Assembly (NCBI GenBank): GCA_900299205.1 | Contig: OMIW01000062.1 | Coordinates: 1-64,000, forward strand | DNA from: Pseudomonadota bacterium | Lineage (GTDB): Bacteria > Bdellovibrionota_C > UBA2361 > OMIW01 | Length of the DNA: 64,000 nucleotides | Reading direction: 5' to 3' | In this document: one piece after another, positions 43,779 to 54,154 of the stretch | Layout of the letters: each line of letters starts with the position of its first letter | Position numbering within the stretch: the first letter of the stretch is position 1 | Program-made: the position numbers and the translations under genes | Notes under the pieces: model-generated | What the model saw: the letters and a program-made list of their open reading frames with translations, nothing else | Databases searched by the model: none | What the model was told of the DNA's origin: nothing

Positions 43779-44438
43779 CTAGTTCTTCCTGGCCTTTCTT
43801 ATAACGACAAGACCCCCTTTCGAGCCCGGAATACCGCCCTTTACAATGAGAAGGTTTTCCTCTGCCCTTACCCCCACGACCTGTAGGTTCTGTAAAGTGA
43901 CCGCCTCGCCCCCCATCCGCCCTGGCATTTTTTTGTTCTTAAAAATCCGACCAGGAAACTTACGGCAACCCACCGACCCAATATGCCGACGATATTCGTG
44001 AGTCCCTCTCGTCGCCGGCTGCCCTTTCGTATGGAAGCGCCGTACTACCCCCTGAAAGCCCTTGCCGACCGAAGTCCCAGAAACATCAACCAGATCCCCA
44101 TCCTTAAAAACGTCTCCGACCTTGATTTCGGTTCCGACCGAGTCCCACCCAAAATTCGACGGCGAACACCGTATTTCTCTAACGTGTTCGAAGGCTCCTA
44201 CCCCAGCCTTATCAAATAGGCCTCTCTCTGGCTTTGCCACCCGGGAAGCCTTCCTAGGCTCGAATCCGAGTTGAACACCGTCGTATCCTTGTTTGGCTTT
44301 TTCAAGGACTTGCAGAACATAGCACGGCCCCGTCCTAATAACAGTGACTGGAACTGTTTCACCTTCACCAGTGAAGACCTGCGTCATTCCGACCTTCACC
44401 CCTAGGATGCCTTGTGGGTACACTCTTTCGGTCGTCAT
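43779..44438 (-). CDS. rplC: 50S ribosomal protein L3
   Basis: L3 starts 50S assembly near the peptidyl-transferase centre. ILGVKVGMTQVF opens the protein, GKGFQGVVRRFHTKGQPATRGTHEYRR-type sequence carries the conserved Gln loop, and PGRMGGEAVTLQNLQVV follows. Length 219. Confidence 0.98.
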   Translation of the reverse strand: MTTERVYPQGILGVKVGMTQVFTGEGETVPVTVIRTGPCYVLQVLEKAKQGYDGVQLGFEPRKASRVAKPERGLFDKAGVGAFEHVREIRCSPSNFGWDSVGTEIKVGDVFKDGDLVDVSGTSVGKGFQGVVRRFHTKGQPATRGTHEYRRHIGSVGCRKFPGRIFKNKKMPGRMGGEAVTLQNLQVVGVRAEENLLIVKGGIPGSKGGLVVIRKARKN

Positions 44439-44516
44439 TTGACCCTCTCATGAGTTTCTTTAACTGACATTAATGAGAAACCCTCTTCGGGAACTCAACT
44501 ATAATTTTACAGCTAC

Positions 44517-44834
44517 CTACTGGAGCTTTATCTCCACATCGATACCTGTTGACAATTCAAGCTTTCCAAGTTCATCCAATGTCTGAAGAGTCGGCTCGAG
44601 AATGTCAATGAGGCGCTTATGGATCCTAAGCTCAAATTGCTCGCGGGACTTTTTATCCGCAAAGGTCGACCGCTGGACGGTATACTTTACGGTCCTGGTC
44701 GGTAGAGGGATAGGACCCGCAACACGACCCCCCGTCCTACGAACGATCGTGACGATCTCTGCCACTGCCGTGTCCAGGAGGCCGTGATCAAACCCCTTCA
44801 AACGGACTCTCATCTGTTGATTGCCAACCATCAT
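44517..44834 (-). CDS. rpsJ: 30S ribosomal protein S10 (NusE)
   Basis: S10 also works in transcription antitermination with NusB/Nus[41 protein letters not shown] and [16 protein letters not shown] are diagnostic. Length 105. It directly follows tuf with a ~100-bp gap, so the str and S10 operons are fused here. Confidence 0.98.
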   Translation of the reverse strand: MMVGNQQMRVRLKGFDHGLLDTAVAEIVTIVRRTGGRVAGPIPLPTRTVKYTVQRSTFADKKSREQFELRIHKRLIDILEPTLQTLDELGKLELSTGIDVEIKLQ

Positions 44835-44938
44835 GACTCTATACCTTGCCTAAATTGCCCGCACCCTTTTGGAAACATGGCCTTTAACCACGAATCCCTA
44901 AGGGGGCGGCCAAGTATTACCAATCCTATCTCTCGACC

Positions 44939-46135
44939 CTACTCGATGATTTCGGTAACAACCCCTGAGCCAACGGTTCTACCGCCCTCACGGATTGCGA
45001 ACCGAACTCCGCGCTCCATCGCGATTGGCTGAGCCAACTCGACATCTATGTTGATGTGATCCCCGGGCATAGCCATCTCTACCCCGTCCGGCAACTTGAT
45101 GCTACCTGTCACATCTGTTGTACGAAAATAAAACTGGGGTCTGTACCCTGAGAAGAACGGTTTATGACGTCCACCTTCTTCTTTCTTTAATATATAAGCC
45201 TCTGCTTTGAACTTGGTGTGAGGTTTGATCGAACCCGTCTTAGCTAAGACCTGGCCCCTCTCTATATCGTCGCGCTTCAATCCGCGAAGTAGACACCCGA
45301 CATTATCCCCAGCAAATCCCTCCTCCAGGGACTTGTTGAACATCTCCACACCCGTAACGGTGGTCTTCGTTGTAGCGCGTAGCCCTACAATCTCCACTTC
45401 TTCGCCGACCTTGATCTTACCGCGCTCGATACGACCTGTTGCGACAGTTCCTCTCCCAGCAATGGAGAACACATCTTCTACCGACATCAGGAATGACTTA
45501 TCCACTTCTCGCTCAGGAACAGGAATGTAGTCATCGATTGTCGATAGCAGCCTGTCAATGCAGCCTTTTCCGAGATCTCCCTCTTCGAGGTTAAGGGCCT
45601 TCAATGCGCTACCTCTAATAATAGGGGTGTCATCGCCCGGAAAATCATATTTATTCAGTAGATCACGTACCTCCATTTCTACGAGCTCAAGCAACTCTTC
45701 GTCGTCGACAATGTCAACCTTATTGAGAAACACAACGATTTTCGGGACTCCCACCTGTCGCGCTAGAAGGATGTGCTCCCGTGTCTGAGGCATAGGACCA
45801 TCGGCGGCACTCACAACTAAGATGGCCCCGTCCATTTGAGCAGCTCCAGTAATCATGTTCTTGACATAGTCAGCGTGACCAGGACAATCAACATGAGCGT
45901 AGTGTCGACCAGCGGTCTCGTACTCGACGTGAGCACTCGCGATAGTTACAGTCTTGGTCGCATCACGCACCGTTCCACCTTTCGCGATATCCGCATAGCT
46001 CTTCTCCTTAGCGAGAGCCTTCGAAGCTTGAACTTTAACAAGGGCGGCCGTGAGAGTCGTTTTGCCGTGATCGACATGGCCTATAGTTCCTACGTTCACA
46101 TGATCTTTTGTTCTTTCAAACTTTGCTTTTGACAT
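44939..46135 (-). CDS. tuf: Elongation factor Tu with variant switch I
   Basis: EF-Tu delivers aminoacyl-tRNA to the A site. P-loop GHVDHGKT (19-26), DCPGH (83-87), NKVD (138-141) and the tRNA-binding domain 2 and 3 motifs ([29 protein letters not shown]) are normal. Switch I is not: where nearly all bacteria have EEKARGITIN, this protein reads [10 protein letters not shown] (58-67), keeping only the Mg-coordinating Thr64 and the following Ile of the RGITI motif. I recall the same replacement in some planctomycete EF-Tu proteins. Length 398. It lies between fusA and rpsJ. Confidence 0.97.
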   Translation of the reverse strand: MSKAKFERTKDHVNVGTIGHVDHGKTTLTAALVKVQASKALAKEKSYADIAKGGTVRDATKTVTIASAHVEYETAGRHYAHVDCPGHADYVKNMITGAAQMDGAILVVSAADGPMPQTREHILLARQVGVPKIVVFLNKVDIVDDEELLELVEMEVRDLLNKYDFPGDDTPIIRGSALKALNLEEGDLGKGCIDRLLSTIDDYIPVPEREVDKSFLMSVEDVFSIAGRGTVATGRIERGKIKVGEEVEIVGLRATTKTTVTGVEMFNKSLEEGFAGDNVGCLLRGLKRDDIERGQVLAKTGSIKPHTKFKAEAYILKKEEGGRHKPFFSGYRPQFYFRTTDVTGSIKLPDGVEMAMPGDHINIDVELAQPIAMERGVRFAIREGGRTVGSGVVTEIIE

Positions 46136-46229
46136 AGATATCTCCGTTCACCTGGCTAATATATAAACATGACAGCGGACGACACCGCTTTCTAACTACT
46201 GCTTGAACAGTCTCACATCCCTCACACAC

Positions 46230-47228
46230 TTACTTTTTTATAATTCCTTCAGCAACATGATTCGGAACTGGCGCATAGTGATGGTATTCCATCGTAAAAG
46301 TGGCCCTACCTTGAGAACTTGACCGAAGATCGGTAGAGTAGCCAAACATTTCGGCCAACGGAACCTCTGCCTTGATAGCCTGCGCTCCTGAACGTGGCTC
46401 CATACCCAGAATCCGTGAGCGGCGCCGGTTTATATCCCCAACGATATTACTTACAAAGTCATCCGGACACACGACCTCTACTGACATAATTGGTTCAAGA
46501 AGCTGTGGCCCTGCCTTTCGACAAGCCTCCTTCACACACATCGAACCAGCTATCTTGAAAGCAATTTCGCTGGAGTCAACTTCATGGAAGCTACCAAAAT
46601 AGAGGACGACTTTGGTATCAATCACCGGGAAACCAGCCAATATCCCACCGCCGAGCGCTTCCTTAACACCCTTTTCAACAGCGGGAATGAATTCCTTCGG
46701 AATCACCCCTCCCTTTATCTCATCATGGAATTCGTTCCCCTTTCCAGCTTCAAGAGGACTAACCCTAAGGAATACATGGCCGAACTGCCCCTTACCGCCA
46801 GACTGTTTTGCATACTTAACTTCGTGCTCAACTTCTCGCGTTATTGTCTCCCGGTATGCTACTTGTGGCTTCCCTGCCTTAGTCTCAACCCCATACTCCC
46901 GGAATAGTCGCTGTTGAATGATATCAAGGTGTAATTCTCCCATCCCAGCGATAATCGTTTGGCCGGATTCCTCGTCCGTAAAAACCTTGAGCGACGGATC
47001 TTCTTTTGAGAGTTTCATCAAAGACAGACCCATTTTCTCCTCATCGGCCTTTGTTTTTGGCTCGATAGCTATGCTAATCACCGGGTCCGGCGCATGTATT
47101 GATTCAAGGAGTATTGGCGAACCTTCATCCGATAAAGTATCCCCTGTATAGGTTTCCTTAAGACCAACGGCTGCTCCAATATCTCCAGCCGAGAGTTCCT
47201 TAACCTCTTCTCTCTTGTCTGCATGCAT
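46230..47228 (-). CDS. fusA: Elongation factor G, C-terminal part (after frameshift)
   Basis: Encodes EF-G from the end of domain II to the C terminus: [38 protein letters not shown] (domain III), domain IV with [13 protein letters not shown] and [12 protein letters not shown], and domain V with [22 protein letters not shown]. In this frame coding-quality sequence continues 11 codons upstream of the Met ([11 protein letters not shown]) to just inside the N-terminal piece, so this is not an independent gene; it is the other half of fusA separated by a shift of reading frame at about 47257-47268. Confidence 0.93.
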   Translation of the reverse strand: MHADKREEVKELSAGDIGAAVGLKETYTGDTLSDEGSPILLESIHAPDPVISIAIEPKTKADEEKMGLSLMKLSKEDPSLKVFTDEESGQTIIAGMGELHLDIIQQRLFREYGVETKAGKPQVAYRETITREVEHEVKYAKQSGGKGQFGHVFLRVSPLEAGKGNEFHDEIKGGVIPKEFIPAVEKGVKEALGGGILAGFPVIDTKVVLYFGSFHEVDSSEIAFKIAGSMCVKEACRKAGPQLLEPIMSVEVVCPDDFVSNIVGDINRRRSRILGMEPRSGAQAIKAEVPLAEMFGYSTDLRSSSQGRATFTMEYHHYAPVPNHVAEGIIKK

Positions 47229-47256
47229 TTTAACGATTCGACCGATACGCTCCCGC

Positions 47257-48336
47257 TTACCTGCGCGTATTCAAAACAGAAGTCCCTGCCGCAATGGTAC
47301 CTGAGTAAACGCGAAAGAACGTAAGACCTCCAACATATGGATCGCTTACTATCTTGAAAGCAAGCGCAGAAAAGGGCTCTGCTGCGTCTGCCTCTCTTAC
47401 TAGCTTTTCTACAAGCTCGGCTGGCTTATTCGCATCATCCGGAGATATACCCTGAACGGCAGGAATATCAAGCGGAGATGGGAGGTAATCAATAACAGCA
47501 TCAAGGAGCGGTTGTACGCCTTTATTCTTGAAAGCACTCCCACACAGAATTGGGAATATCTCCATGGCTAGAGTTCCCGTACGTAGGGCGGACATAATTT
47601 CAGACGCTGAAACCTCTCCCCCAGCCAGGTATTTTTCCATAATGGAATCATCCAGGTCGGCAACGGCCTCTACAAGCCGTTCTCGAGCCTTCATTGCCTG
47701 GTCCTTCAAATCAGAGGGAACATCTCGAATCTCAAACCGTGCCCCCTTAGTCTCTTCGAGATAAACGACTGCCTTCATGGTGAGCAGATCGATTACTCCT
47801 AGAAATTCAGATTCTGCTCCAATTGGAATCTGTATTGGGACGGCATTAGCGCCTAAGCGCTCTTTTATCGCCTGGACGCACTTCTCAAAGTTGGCGCCCA
47901 TCCGATCCATTTTATTCACAAAGCAAAAACGCGGGACCCGGAACTTGTTCGCTTGACGCCACACAGTCTCCGACTGGGGTTCGACGCCACTCACTCCATC
48001 AAATACAGCCACGGCGCCATCTAGAACGCGCAAACTTCTCTCGACTTCGATTGTGAAATCTACATGACCAGGGGTGTCGATAATATTTATGCGATGGGTT
48101 GGCTTATCCCCAAGCGACCCCGACCACTCGCAAGTAGTGGCAGCGGAGGTAATAGTAATCCCTCTCTCCTGCTCGAGCTCCATGTAATCCATGGTCGCTC
48201 CCCCTTCATGAACTTCCCCTATCTTGTAGTTCTTGCCAGTATAATAGAGAATGCGCTCTGTCGTAGTTGTTTTACCAGCATCAATATGAGCCATGATGCC
48301 TATATTTCGAGTTTTTGATAAATCAATTTTGGCCAC
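47257..48336 (-). CDS. fusA: Elongation factor G, N-terminal part (ends at frameshift stop)
   Basis: Encodes the EF-G GTPase domain and most of domain [10 protein letters not shown] (16-23), [11 protein letters not shown] (normal switch I), [28 protein letters not shown]. Translation stops at TAA (47257-47259) right after SVLNTRR, exactly where EF-G normally continues (K/R)GKRER(I/V)GRI. Family alignment by eye suggests two bases are missing in an AGG-T context, or one extra base. If joined the protein would be ~700 residues, the normal length. Either a sequencing or assembly error, a true mutation with a second EF-G elsewhere, or less likely recoding. Confidence 0.93.
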   Translation of the reverse strand: MAKIDLSKTRNIGIMAHIDAGKTTTTERILYYTGKNYKIGEVHEGGATMDYMELEQERGITITSAATTCEWSGSLGDKPTHRINIIDTPGHVDFTIEVERSLRVLDGAVAVFDGVSGVEPQSETVWRQANKFRVPRFCFVNKMDRMGANFEKCVQAIKERLGANAVPIQIPIGAESEFLGVIDLLTMKAVVYLEETKGARFEIRDVPSDLKDQAMKARERLVEAVADLDDSIMEKYLAGGEVSASEIMSALRTGTLAMEIFPILCGSAFKNKGVQPLLDAVIDYLPSPLDIPAVQGISPDDANKPAELVEKLVREADAAEPFSALAFKIVSDPYVGGLTFFRVYSGTIAAGTSVLNTRR

Positions 48337-48463
48337 AGCTCATATCCTGAGAAAAACTATAAAAGCTACGTATGCGACCCTTGGTGGGATTCACAGAGCT
48401 TGAATTCGAGCGTTGAAGTTTTAAATACCTGCCTATACAACTACACTTCGATGATCACACGGA

Positions 48464-48937
48464 CTACCACCTGAAGTGGGCGAAAGCTTTGTTCGCCTCT
48501 GCCATTCTATGGGTGTCTTCTCGCTTCTTCACCGCAGCTCCGCGGTTATTACTTGCATCGATAAGTTCGTTTGCTAACCTATCTGCTAGGGTCCGTTCGC
48601 TCCTCGCATTTGCTGCTGTAATTAACCACCGAAGGGCCAAGGACTGAGCTCGCGCATTCCGAACATCCGTTGGCACTTGGTACGTTGCTCCCCCGACTCT
48701 GCGCGACCTGACTTCTACAACTGGGCGAATATTTCCAAGCGCACCAGTAAATACCTGAACGGGATCAGAACCCGGCAGCTTGTTAGCTATCCGATCCAAG
48801 GCCCCGTACAGCGCACGTTCTGCAACCCCTTTCTTACCGCTCTGCATTATTGCATTTACCGCTTTCGTAATGACGACATTACCAAATTTTGGGTCGGGTA
48901 GAACTTCGCGCGAGAAATCTCTCTTTTTCCTTGACAT
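48464..48937 (-). CDS. rpsG: 30S ribosomal protein S7
   Basis: S7 nucleates assembly of the 30S head and can repress the str operon. It opens [20 protein letters not shown], and has [18 protein letters not shown], the beta-hairpin [17 protein letters not shown], and [20 protein letters not shown] at the end. The Met at 48937 has AAGGAGC upstream; a longer frame is rejected. Length 157. Confidence 0.98.
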   Translation of the reverse strand: MSRKKRDFSREVLPDPKFGNVVITKAVNAIMQSGKKGVAERALYGALDRIANKLPGSDPVQVFTGALGNIRPVVEVRSRRVGGATYQVPTDVRNARAQSLALRWLITAANARSERTLADRLANELIDASNNRGAAVKKREDTHRMAEANKAFAHFRW

Positions 48938-48999
48938 ATTTGCTCCTTGCCTGAGAACTCGTAATGAAATCAAACCTAGCTAATTCCCGGACAACTAGG

Positions 49000-49371
49000 C
49001 TACTTGGGGCGCTTAGCTCCGTATTTCGACCGAGCCTGACGGCGGTTCTGCACTCCGTGGGCTTCAAGCTTTCCGCGGATAATGTGATAGCGCACCCCAG
49101 GGAGATCCTTCACTCGTCCACCACGAATAAGAACCACCGAGTGCTCTTGAAGATTGTGACCTACTCCGGGGATATAACTAGTTACCTCCATCCCCGTCGT
49201 CAATCGAACTCTTGCGACTTTTCGAAGAGCCGAGTTAGGCTTCTTGGGAGTTTGAGTATAAACTCTCGTACAAACACCTCGCTTTTGAGGACATCCGACA
49301 AGCGCTGGAGATTTAGTCTTCCAGGCCTTAGCTACCCGACTCTTTCTAACGAGCTGATTTATTGTTGGCAT
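49000..49371 (-). CDS. rpsL: 30S ribosomal protein S12
   Basis: S12 governs decoding accuracy. It opens [12 protein letters not shown] and carries [11 protein letters not shown] (residues 41-51) and [13 protein letters not shown]. The two streptomycin-relevant lysines are wild type. Length 123. First gene of the str-S10-spc-alpha block, behind a ~350-nt leader. Confidence 0.98.
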   Translation of the reverse strand: MPTINQLVRKSRVAKAWKTKSPALVGCPQKRGVCTRVYTQTPKKPNSALRKVARVRLTTGMEVTSYIPGVGHNLQEHSVVLIRGGRVKDLPGVRYHIIRGKLEAHGVQNRRQARSKYGAKRPK

Positions 49372-49639
49372 ACGAAAAGTTCCTTCTCACGCTTTGTCGT
49401 CTGACTCGCTCCCGATCTCCCCTCAAGAGCTTGTCCCGCCCTTCTCGACGGGCCTCTTACCGCCTAGACCAGACTCTGTTGACTGGCCCACCAGGTGATA
49501 TGGCTTATATAAACAGGATGAGTCTTTTTGAGATGTCCCGTTTACGTTTGCTGAAATAATTCAGCTTTTGAGCCTGCCTACACTATGCGAAATGTTACCT
49601 ACGGGCATAGGCATTGCATTCCATTACGCTAGACTGATT

Positions 49640-49669
49640 CTTCCGCCTTACTTGCTCATATGGCGGAAG
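49640..49669 (-). repeat. Hairpin in the leader of the rpsL operon
   Basis: An 8-bp stem (CTTCCGCC/GGCGGAAG) with a 14-nt loop, downstream of the promoter candidate at 49726-49754 and ~270 nt before rpsL. Possible target for ribosomal-protein autoregulation. The remaining spacer from 49372 to 49845 shows no gene. Confidence 0.4.
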
Positions 49670-49725
49670 CAACTTTGAAACCTTCAGTTTTCTAGCCATC
49701 TGGCACAGGCCGCTTGAGCAACGGG

Positions 49726-49754
49726 ATTCTGACTCGTGACCACTCCCGTGTCAA
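49726..49754 (-). promoter_or_regulatory. Sigma70-like promoter candidate for the str-S10-spc-alpha block
   Basis: On the - strand TTGACA (perfect -35), 17-bp spacer, CAGAAT (4/6 for -10). It lies between the rpoBC terminator and rpsL, the only large spacer in which the ~20-kb block could start. Confidence 0.45.
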
Positions 49755-49845
49755 GGATTTGGTTCATTTTTTTCCAAATGCTCCTACTTTTTTACTTTCA
49801 TAAAATCAATTTTCTTCTTGCCCCCCTATTCTGGCTCCCGCCAAA

Positions 49846-49875
49846 AATAAAAGGGGGCTGATGCCCCCTTTTATT
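49846..49875 (-). terminator. Rho-independent terminator after rpoC (bidirectional form)
   Basis: Perfect 13-bp stem (49846-49858 with 49863-49875) with a 4-nt loop, G5C/GC5 core flanked by A4/T4 tracts. On the - strand, 57 nt after the rpoC stop, it is followed by TTTGG after the T-rich 3' arm. It separates the rplKAJL-rpoBC unit from the str block. Confidence 0.92.
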
Positions 49876-49932
49876 CTTAAAGCGCTGTCTCCGTCCGCTG
49901 GCACCCCTCGCCCCGACTCGTGCACTTTAGCC

Positions 49933-52900
49933 CTACAGTAACCCCGATAGGCTCTCAATGGTCGTCTGGGTTAGACGAGCGTCAACACGTGCGCGTGGCT
50001 CTTCGTTCACAACCTTACCCTCCACTTGAACATGTCTATTGGCATACTCGGACATACCCGATCCAGCGGGTATCAACCGGCCCATGATTACGTTCTCTTT
50101 CAATCCACGGAGAGGATCCACCTTCGCAGATACCGCTGCTTCCGTTAAAACTTTCGTCGTTTCTTGGAAGCTCGCCGCTGAAATGAACGAATCGGTTGAT
50201 AAGGAAGCCTTTGTGATACCCAAAAGCAGTGGCTCGTAAGTTGCCGGCCGACCTCCCTTGGCTAGGATCTCCTGATTAGCCTCGATAACTCGAAAACGCT
50301 CTACACTATCCCCAGCCAGGAAATCGGTGTCCCCGAAATCTGCTATCTTTACCCGACGAAGCATCTGCCTGACAATTACTTCGATATGCTTGTCATTTAT
50401 CCTTACCCCCTGCAGGCGATAGATTTCCTGGACTTCATCCACGAGATACCCTGCAAGCGCCTTGACTCCCTCGATACGAAGAATATCGTGCGGATTTACC
50501 GACCCATCCGTAAGCGCCTCACCTGCCTTAACCCTATCCCCTTTCTGCACACCAATATGTTTGGTCTTTGCAACTAAATATTCACGAGGCTCCCCTAGCT
50601 CGGGTGTCACGACAATACGACGCTTTCCCCGGGAGTCGTCACCAAAGTCAACTATTCCATCCACATCGGCCACCACGGCAGGATCCTTCGGTTTGCGAGC
50701 TTCAAAAAGCTCGACTACCCTAGGGAGGCCCCCGGTGATATCTTTCGTCTTTGTTGTCGCCCTTTCCCGCTTGGCAATCACATCACCAGCATCAATATCA
50801 CTGTTATGCTCAACCGTAAGCCGCACACCCACTGGAAGATTGTATACCCGACTTTCCCCTTCGCCCCCGTGAATAACGAGCCGAGGTCGAAGATCGCTCG
50901 TTCGGTCTTTCGCCTGAACAACCTCTTTCTCAACAAACCCCGTTCGTTCATCGGCCCGCTCTTCAAGAGTGTGCTCATTTATATCGACCCATTCTACGCG
51001 GCCCGCAACTTCGCTAAGGATTGGAATTGTAAACGGATCCCATTCACTCAATAATTGCCCCGCTTGAACAGTAGCCCCCTCTCGTACATGCAACCTGGCT
51101 CCATAGACAATTGGGTGACGCTCTCGCTCACGACCATCTTGATCGTCGACTATCACGAGCTCACCCTTTCGGGTCATAACTATCATCCCCCCATCTCGCC
51201 GGGTGGCAACCCTGACATCCTCGAGACGAACCATTCCCGCATATCGAGCCTCAAGCGAGGTCTGTTCTGCGCGCCCCGAAGCTGCACCCCCGATATGAAA
51301 GGTCCTCATAGTCAACTGAGTCCCTGGTTCTCCAATCGACTGAGCTGCTATAACACCGACGGCTTCCCCGATGTTAACAAGATGACCTCTGGCCAGGTCA
51401 CGACCATAGCATAGAGCGCATACCCCGACTTTACTCTCACAAGTCAGCACCGAGCGAATCTGAACCCGATCTAACCCGGAGCCAGAGATGCGTGCGCACC
51501 GCTCCTCGTCAACCTCCTGATTACGCTCGACGAGCACTTCACCGCTGATGGGATCCCTAATATCTTCTCCGGCGACTCTTCCTAAAATCCGAGTTGATAG
51601 CGGCTCGATCTCTTCACCCCCTTCGATAAGTGCTGAGATTTCAGTTGAGTCCGTCGTCCCGCAATCATACTCGGTAACGATACAATCTTGAGCAACATCG
51701 ACGAGTCGCCGTGTCAGATACCCTGAATTAGCCGTTTTGAGGGCTGTATCAGCTAACCCCTTACGTGCACCGTGAGTGGATACAAAATATTGAAGAACAC
51801 TGAGGCCCTCCCTGAGGTTCGCCTTGATCGGCTGCTCAATAATTGAACCGTCAGGCTTTGTAAACAGCCCCCGCATCCCAGCGACCTGTCGAATCTGCGT
51901 GGGCGAACCGCGAGCACCTGAGTCAGCCATGATATAAACCGAATTGAACGATGGTCCTTTCCGAGTCTGGCCCGTTTCTGAATCGGTGAAGGTTGCGAAA
52001 GAGATACGCTGCATCGCATCCTCTGCAACCCTATCTGTTACATCAGACCAGATATCGATTACTTTATTGTAGTGTTCGCCCGCTGTTATCAAACCCTCCT
52101 GATACTGACCATCAATTTCAGCGACCTTGCGATCTGCATCAGCTAGAATTTGTTGCTTGGTGTCCGGGATCACCATGTCGTTGATTCCAATTGAAATACC
52201 CGCAAGTGTCGCGAAGCGGTATCCAATATCTTTTAACTTATCAGCAAGCAACACCGTGGCCTTGTTGCCCCGTACCCGAAAGCATTCGTCAATAAGATTG
52301 GAAATTTCTTTTTTCTTCATCACCTTATTGAAATGCTTAAAGGGGAGCGTATGAGGTGGGCAAAGATGACAGAGCAAGACCCGCCCTACCGTTGTTTCTG
52401 CCAACGCTCCCTCAATTCGGCACTTAATACTGGCCTGAAGGTGGATTTCCCCAGATTCCCAGGCTATCCACACCTCGTCCATATTCGCGAATACCCGACC
52501 CTCACCAAGACTAAAGGGTCGCTCTCGCGTCATATAATAAAGACCGAGCACGATATCCTGAGACGGCACAATTACTGGCTTCCCGAATGCGGGGCTGAGT
52601 ATGTTGTTCGTCGACATCATGAGGACCCGAGACTCGACTTGAGCCTCAATAGAAAGTGGTACATGAACCGCCATCTGGTCGCCGTCGAAGTCAGCGTTAA
52701 ATGCACTACACACGAGCGGATGAAGTTGTATCGCCTTCCCTTCAATCAGAAGGGGTTCGAATGCCTGAATACCAAGCCTATGCAACGTCGGCGCACGGTT
52801 TAGCAGAACCGGGTGTTCTTTGATAACGTCGTCGAGAATATCCCAGACAACTGACTTTTCACTCTCCACCATCTTCTTTGCACTCTTGATGGTGGTTACA

Positions 52901-54069
52901 TAGCCTCGCTCTTCGAGCTTACTGTAGATAAAAGGCTTAAACAGCTCGAGGGCCATTTTTTTTGGCAAACCACATTGATGCAGTCGAAGCTCTGGACCAA
53001 CCACAATGACCGACCGACCGGAATAATCGACCCGCTTTCCAAGTAGGTTTTGTCTGAATCGACCGCCTTTTCCTTTGAGCATATCGCTCAACGACTTAAG
53101 TGGTCGTTTGTTTGGTCCTGTGATAGTCCTTCCTCGTCGGCCATTATCGAAAAGGGCATCTACCGACTCCTGAAGCATCCGTTTTTCATTACGAATGATG
53201 ATATCAGGAGCACTCAGCTCTATCAGACGCTTTAGTCGGTTATTACGATTAATAACCCGACGGTATAGGTCGTTTAGATCGCTGGTCGCAAACCGACCTC
53301 CATCCAACGGAACCAAGGGCCTGAGGTCCGGCGGGATAACAGGTATTACCGTCAAGATCATCCATTCCGGACGGTTACCGCTCTGCTGGAAGGCGGAAAG
53401 GACCTTGAGCCTCTTCGTAAGCTTTTTCTTCTTGGCCTCTGAGGTGACGTTACGGAGTTCCTCCCGCAATTCTAGTGAGAGCCGCGGAACATCTACACCT
53501 TTCAGCATTTTTAATATAGTGTCCGCACCCATCCCAGCTTCGAAGCGTGAACCGTACTTTTCCCTTTGAGTCCGATACTCCTTCTCAGTCAGCAACTCGC
53601 CATACTGAAGATCAGCCTCTCCAGGGTCGGTAACAATGTAGCTTTCGAAATAGAGAATTTTTTCTAGATCCCGAAGCGATACATCCAAAACAGCCCCTAT
53701 TCGAGAAGGAAGGCTCTTCAGGAACCATATATGAGCAACCGGACAGGCTAAGTCAATGTGACCTATCCTCTCACGTCGTACCTTTGATTGTATTACCTCT
53801 ACCCCACACTTCTCACAAACGACTCCTCTATGCCGAAGGCGCTTGTATTTACCACAAATGCACTCGTAATCCTTAACGGGGCCGAAGATTTTTGCACAGA
53901 ACAACCCATCACGTTCAGGTTTAAGTGTTCGATAATTTATCGTCTCGGGCTTTGTCACTTCACCGAATGACCAACTCTTGATGCGCTCGGGACTCGCCAG
54001 AGATATCTTAAGCGCGCTGAAAGAGACGGGGTTCTTAGGTTTCTCAAAAAGAGAGAATAGATTGTCCAT
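49933..54069 (-). CDS. rpoC: RNA polymerase beta' subunit
   Basis: Catalytic subunit of RNA polymerase. The N-terminal zinc ribbon [23 protein letters not shown]-like segment, the universally conserved active-site loop [12 protein letters not shown] with its three Mg-binding aspartates, the bridge helix/trigger loop region ([18 protein letters not shown] variant [13 protein letters not shown]) and the second zinc site ([15 protein letters not shown]) are all intact. ~1378 residues. The Met at 54069 (MDNLFSLF) is preferred over a TTG ten codons earlier. It follows rpoB after ~85 bp. Confidence 0.98.
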   Translation of the reverse strand: MDNLFSLFEKPKNPVSFSALKISLASPERIKSWSFGEVTKPETINYRTLKPERDGLFCAKIFGPVKDYECICGKYKRLRHRGVVCEKCGVEVIQSKVRRERIGHIDLACPVAHIWFLKSLPSRIGAVLDVSLRDLEKILYFESYIVTDPGEADLQYGELLTEKEYRTQREKYGSRFEAGMGADTILKMLKGVDVPRLSLELREELRNVTSEAKKKKLTKRLKVLSAFQQSGNRPEWMILTVIPVIPPDLRPLVPLDGGRFATSDLNDLYRRVINRNNRLKRLIELSAPDIIIRNEKRMLQESVDALFDNGRRGRTITGPNKRPLKSLSDMLKGKGGRFRQNLLGKRVDYSGRSVIVVGPELRLHQCGLPKKMALELFKPFIYSKLEERGYVTTIKSAKKMVESEKSVVWDILDDVIKEHPVLLNRAPTLHRLGIQAFEPLLIEGKAIQLHPLVCSAFNADFDGDQMAVHVPLSIEAQVESRVLMMSTNNILSPAFGKPVIVPSQDIVLGLYYMTRERPFSLGEGRVFANMDEVWIAWESGEIHLQASIKCRIEGALAETTVGRVLLCHLCPPHTLPFKHFNKVMKKKEISNLIDECFRVRGNKATVLLADKLKDIGYRFATLAGISIGINDMVIPDTKQQILADADRKVAEIDGQYQEGLITAGEHYNKVIDIWSDVTDRVAEDAMQRISFATFTDSETGQTRKGPSFNSVYIMADSGARGSPTQIRQVAGMRGLFTKPDGSIIEQPIKANLREGLSVLQYFVSTHGARKGLADTALKTANSGYLTRRLVDVAQDCIVTEYDCGTTDSTEISALIEGGEEIEPLSTRILGRVAGEDIRDPISGEVLVERNQEVDEERCARISGSGLDRVQIRSVLTCESKVGVCALCYGRDLARGHLVNIGEAVGVIAAQSIGEPGTQLTMRTFHIGGAASGRAEQTSLEARYAGMVRLEDVRVATRRDGGMIVMTRKGELVIVDDQDGRERERHPIVYGARLHVREGATVQAGQLLSEWDPFTIPILSEVAGRVEWVDINEHTLEERADERTGFVEKEVVQAKDRTSDLRPRLVIHGGEGESRVYNLPVGVRLTVEHNSDIDAGDVIAKRERATTKTKDITGGLPRVVELFEARKPKDPAVVADVDGIVDFGDDSRGKRRIVVTPELGEPREYLVAKTKHIGVQKGDRVKAGEALTDGSVNPHDILRIEGVKALAGYLVDEVQEIYRLQGVRINDKHIEVIVRQMLRRVKIADFGDTDFLAGDSVERFRVIEANQEILAKGGRPATYEPLLLGITKASLSTDSFISAASFQETTKVLTEAAVSAKVDPLRGLKENVIMGRLIPAGSGMSEYANRHVQVEGKVVNEEPRARVDARLTQTTIESLSGLL

Positions 54070-54154
54070 GCTGTTGTATATACCCTTTCTATTGAACAAG
54101 TCGTCTGTGGCCTTGATGATTTTTTTGGGGCAAGTTCGCCGAGGGACTTCCCGT

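Noticed and set aside
47240-47280. Programmed +1 frameshift as the preferred explanation of split fusA
   Set aside because: AGG-TAA context is compatible, but no upstream Shine-Dalgarno-like stimulator is seen, I know of no EF-G gene expressed this way, and joining by +1 leaves the protein one residue short of the family pattern.
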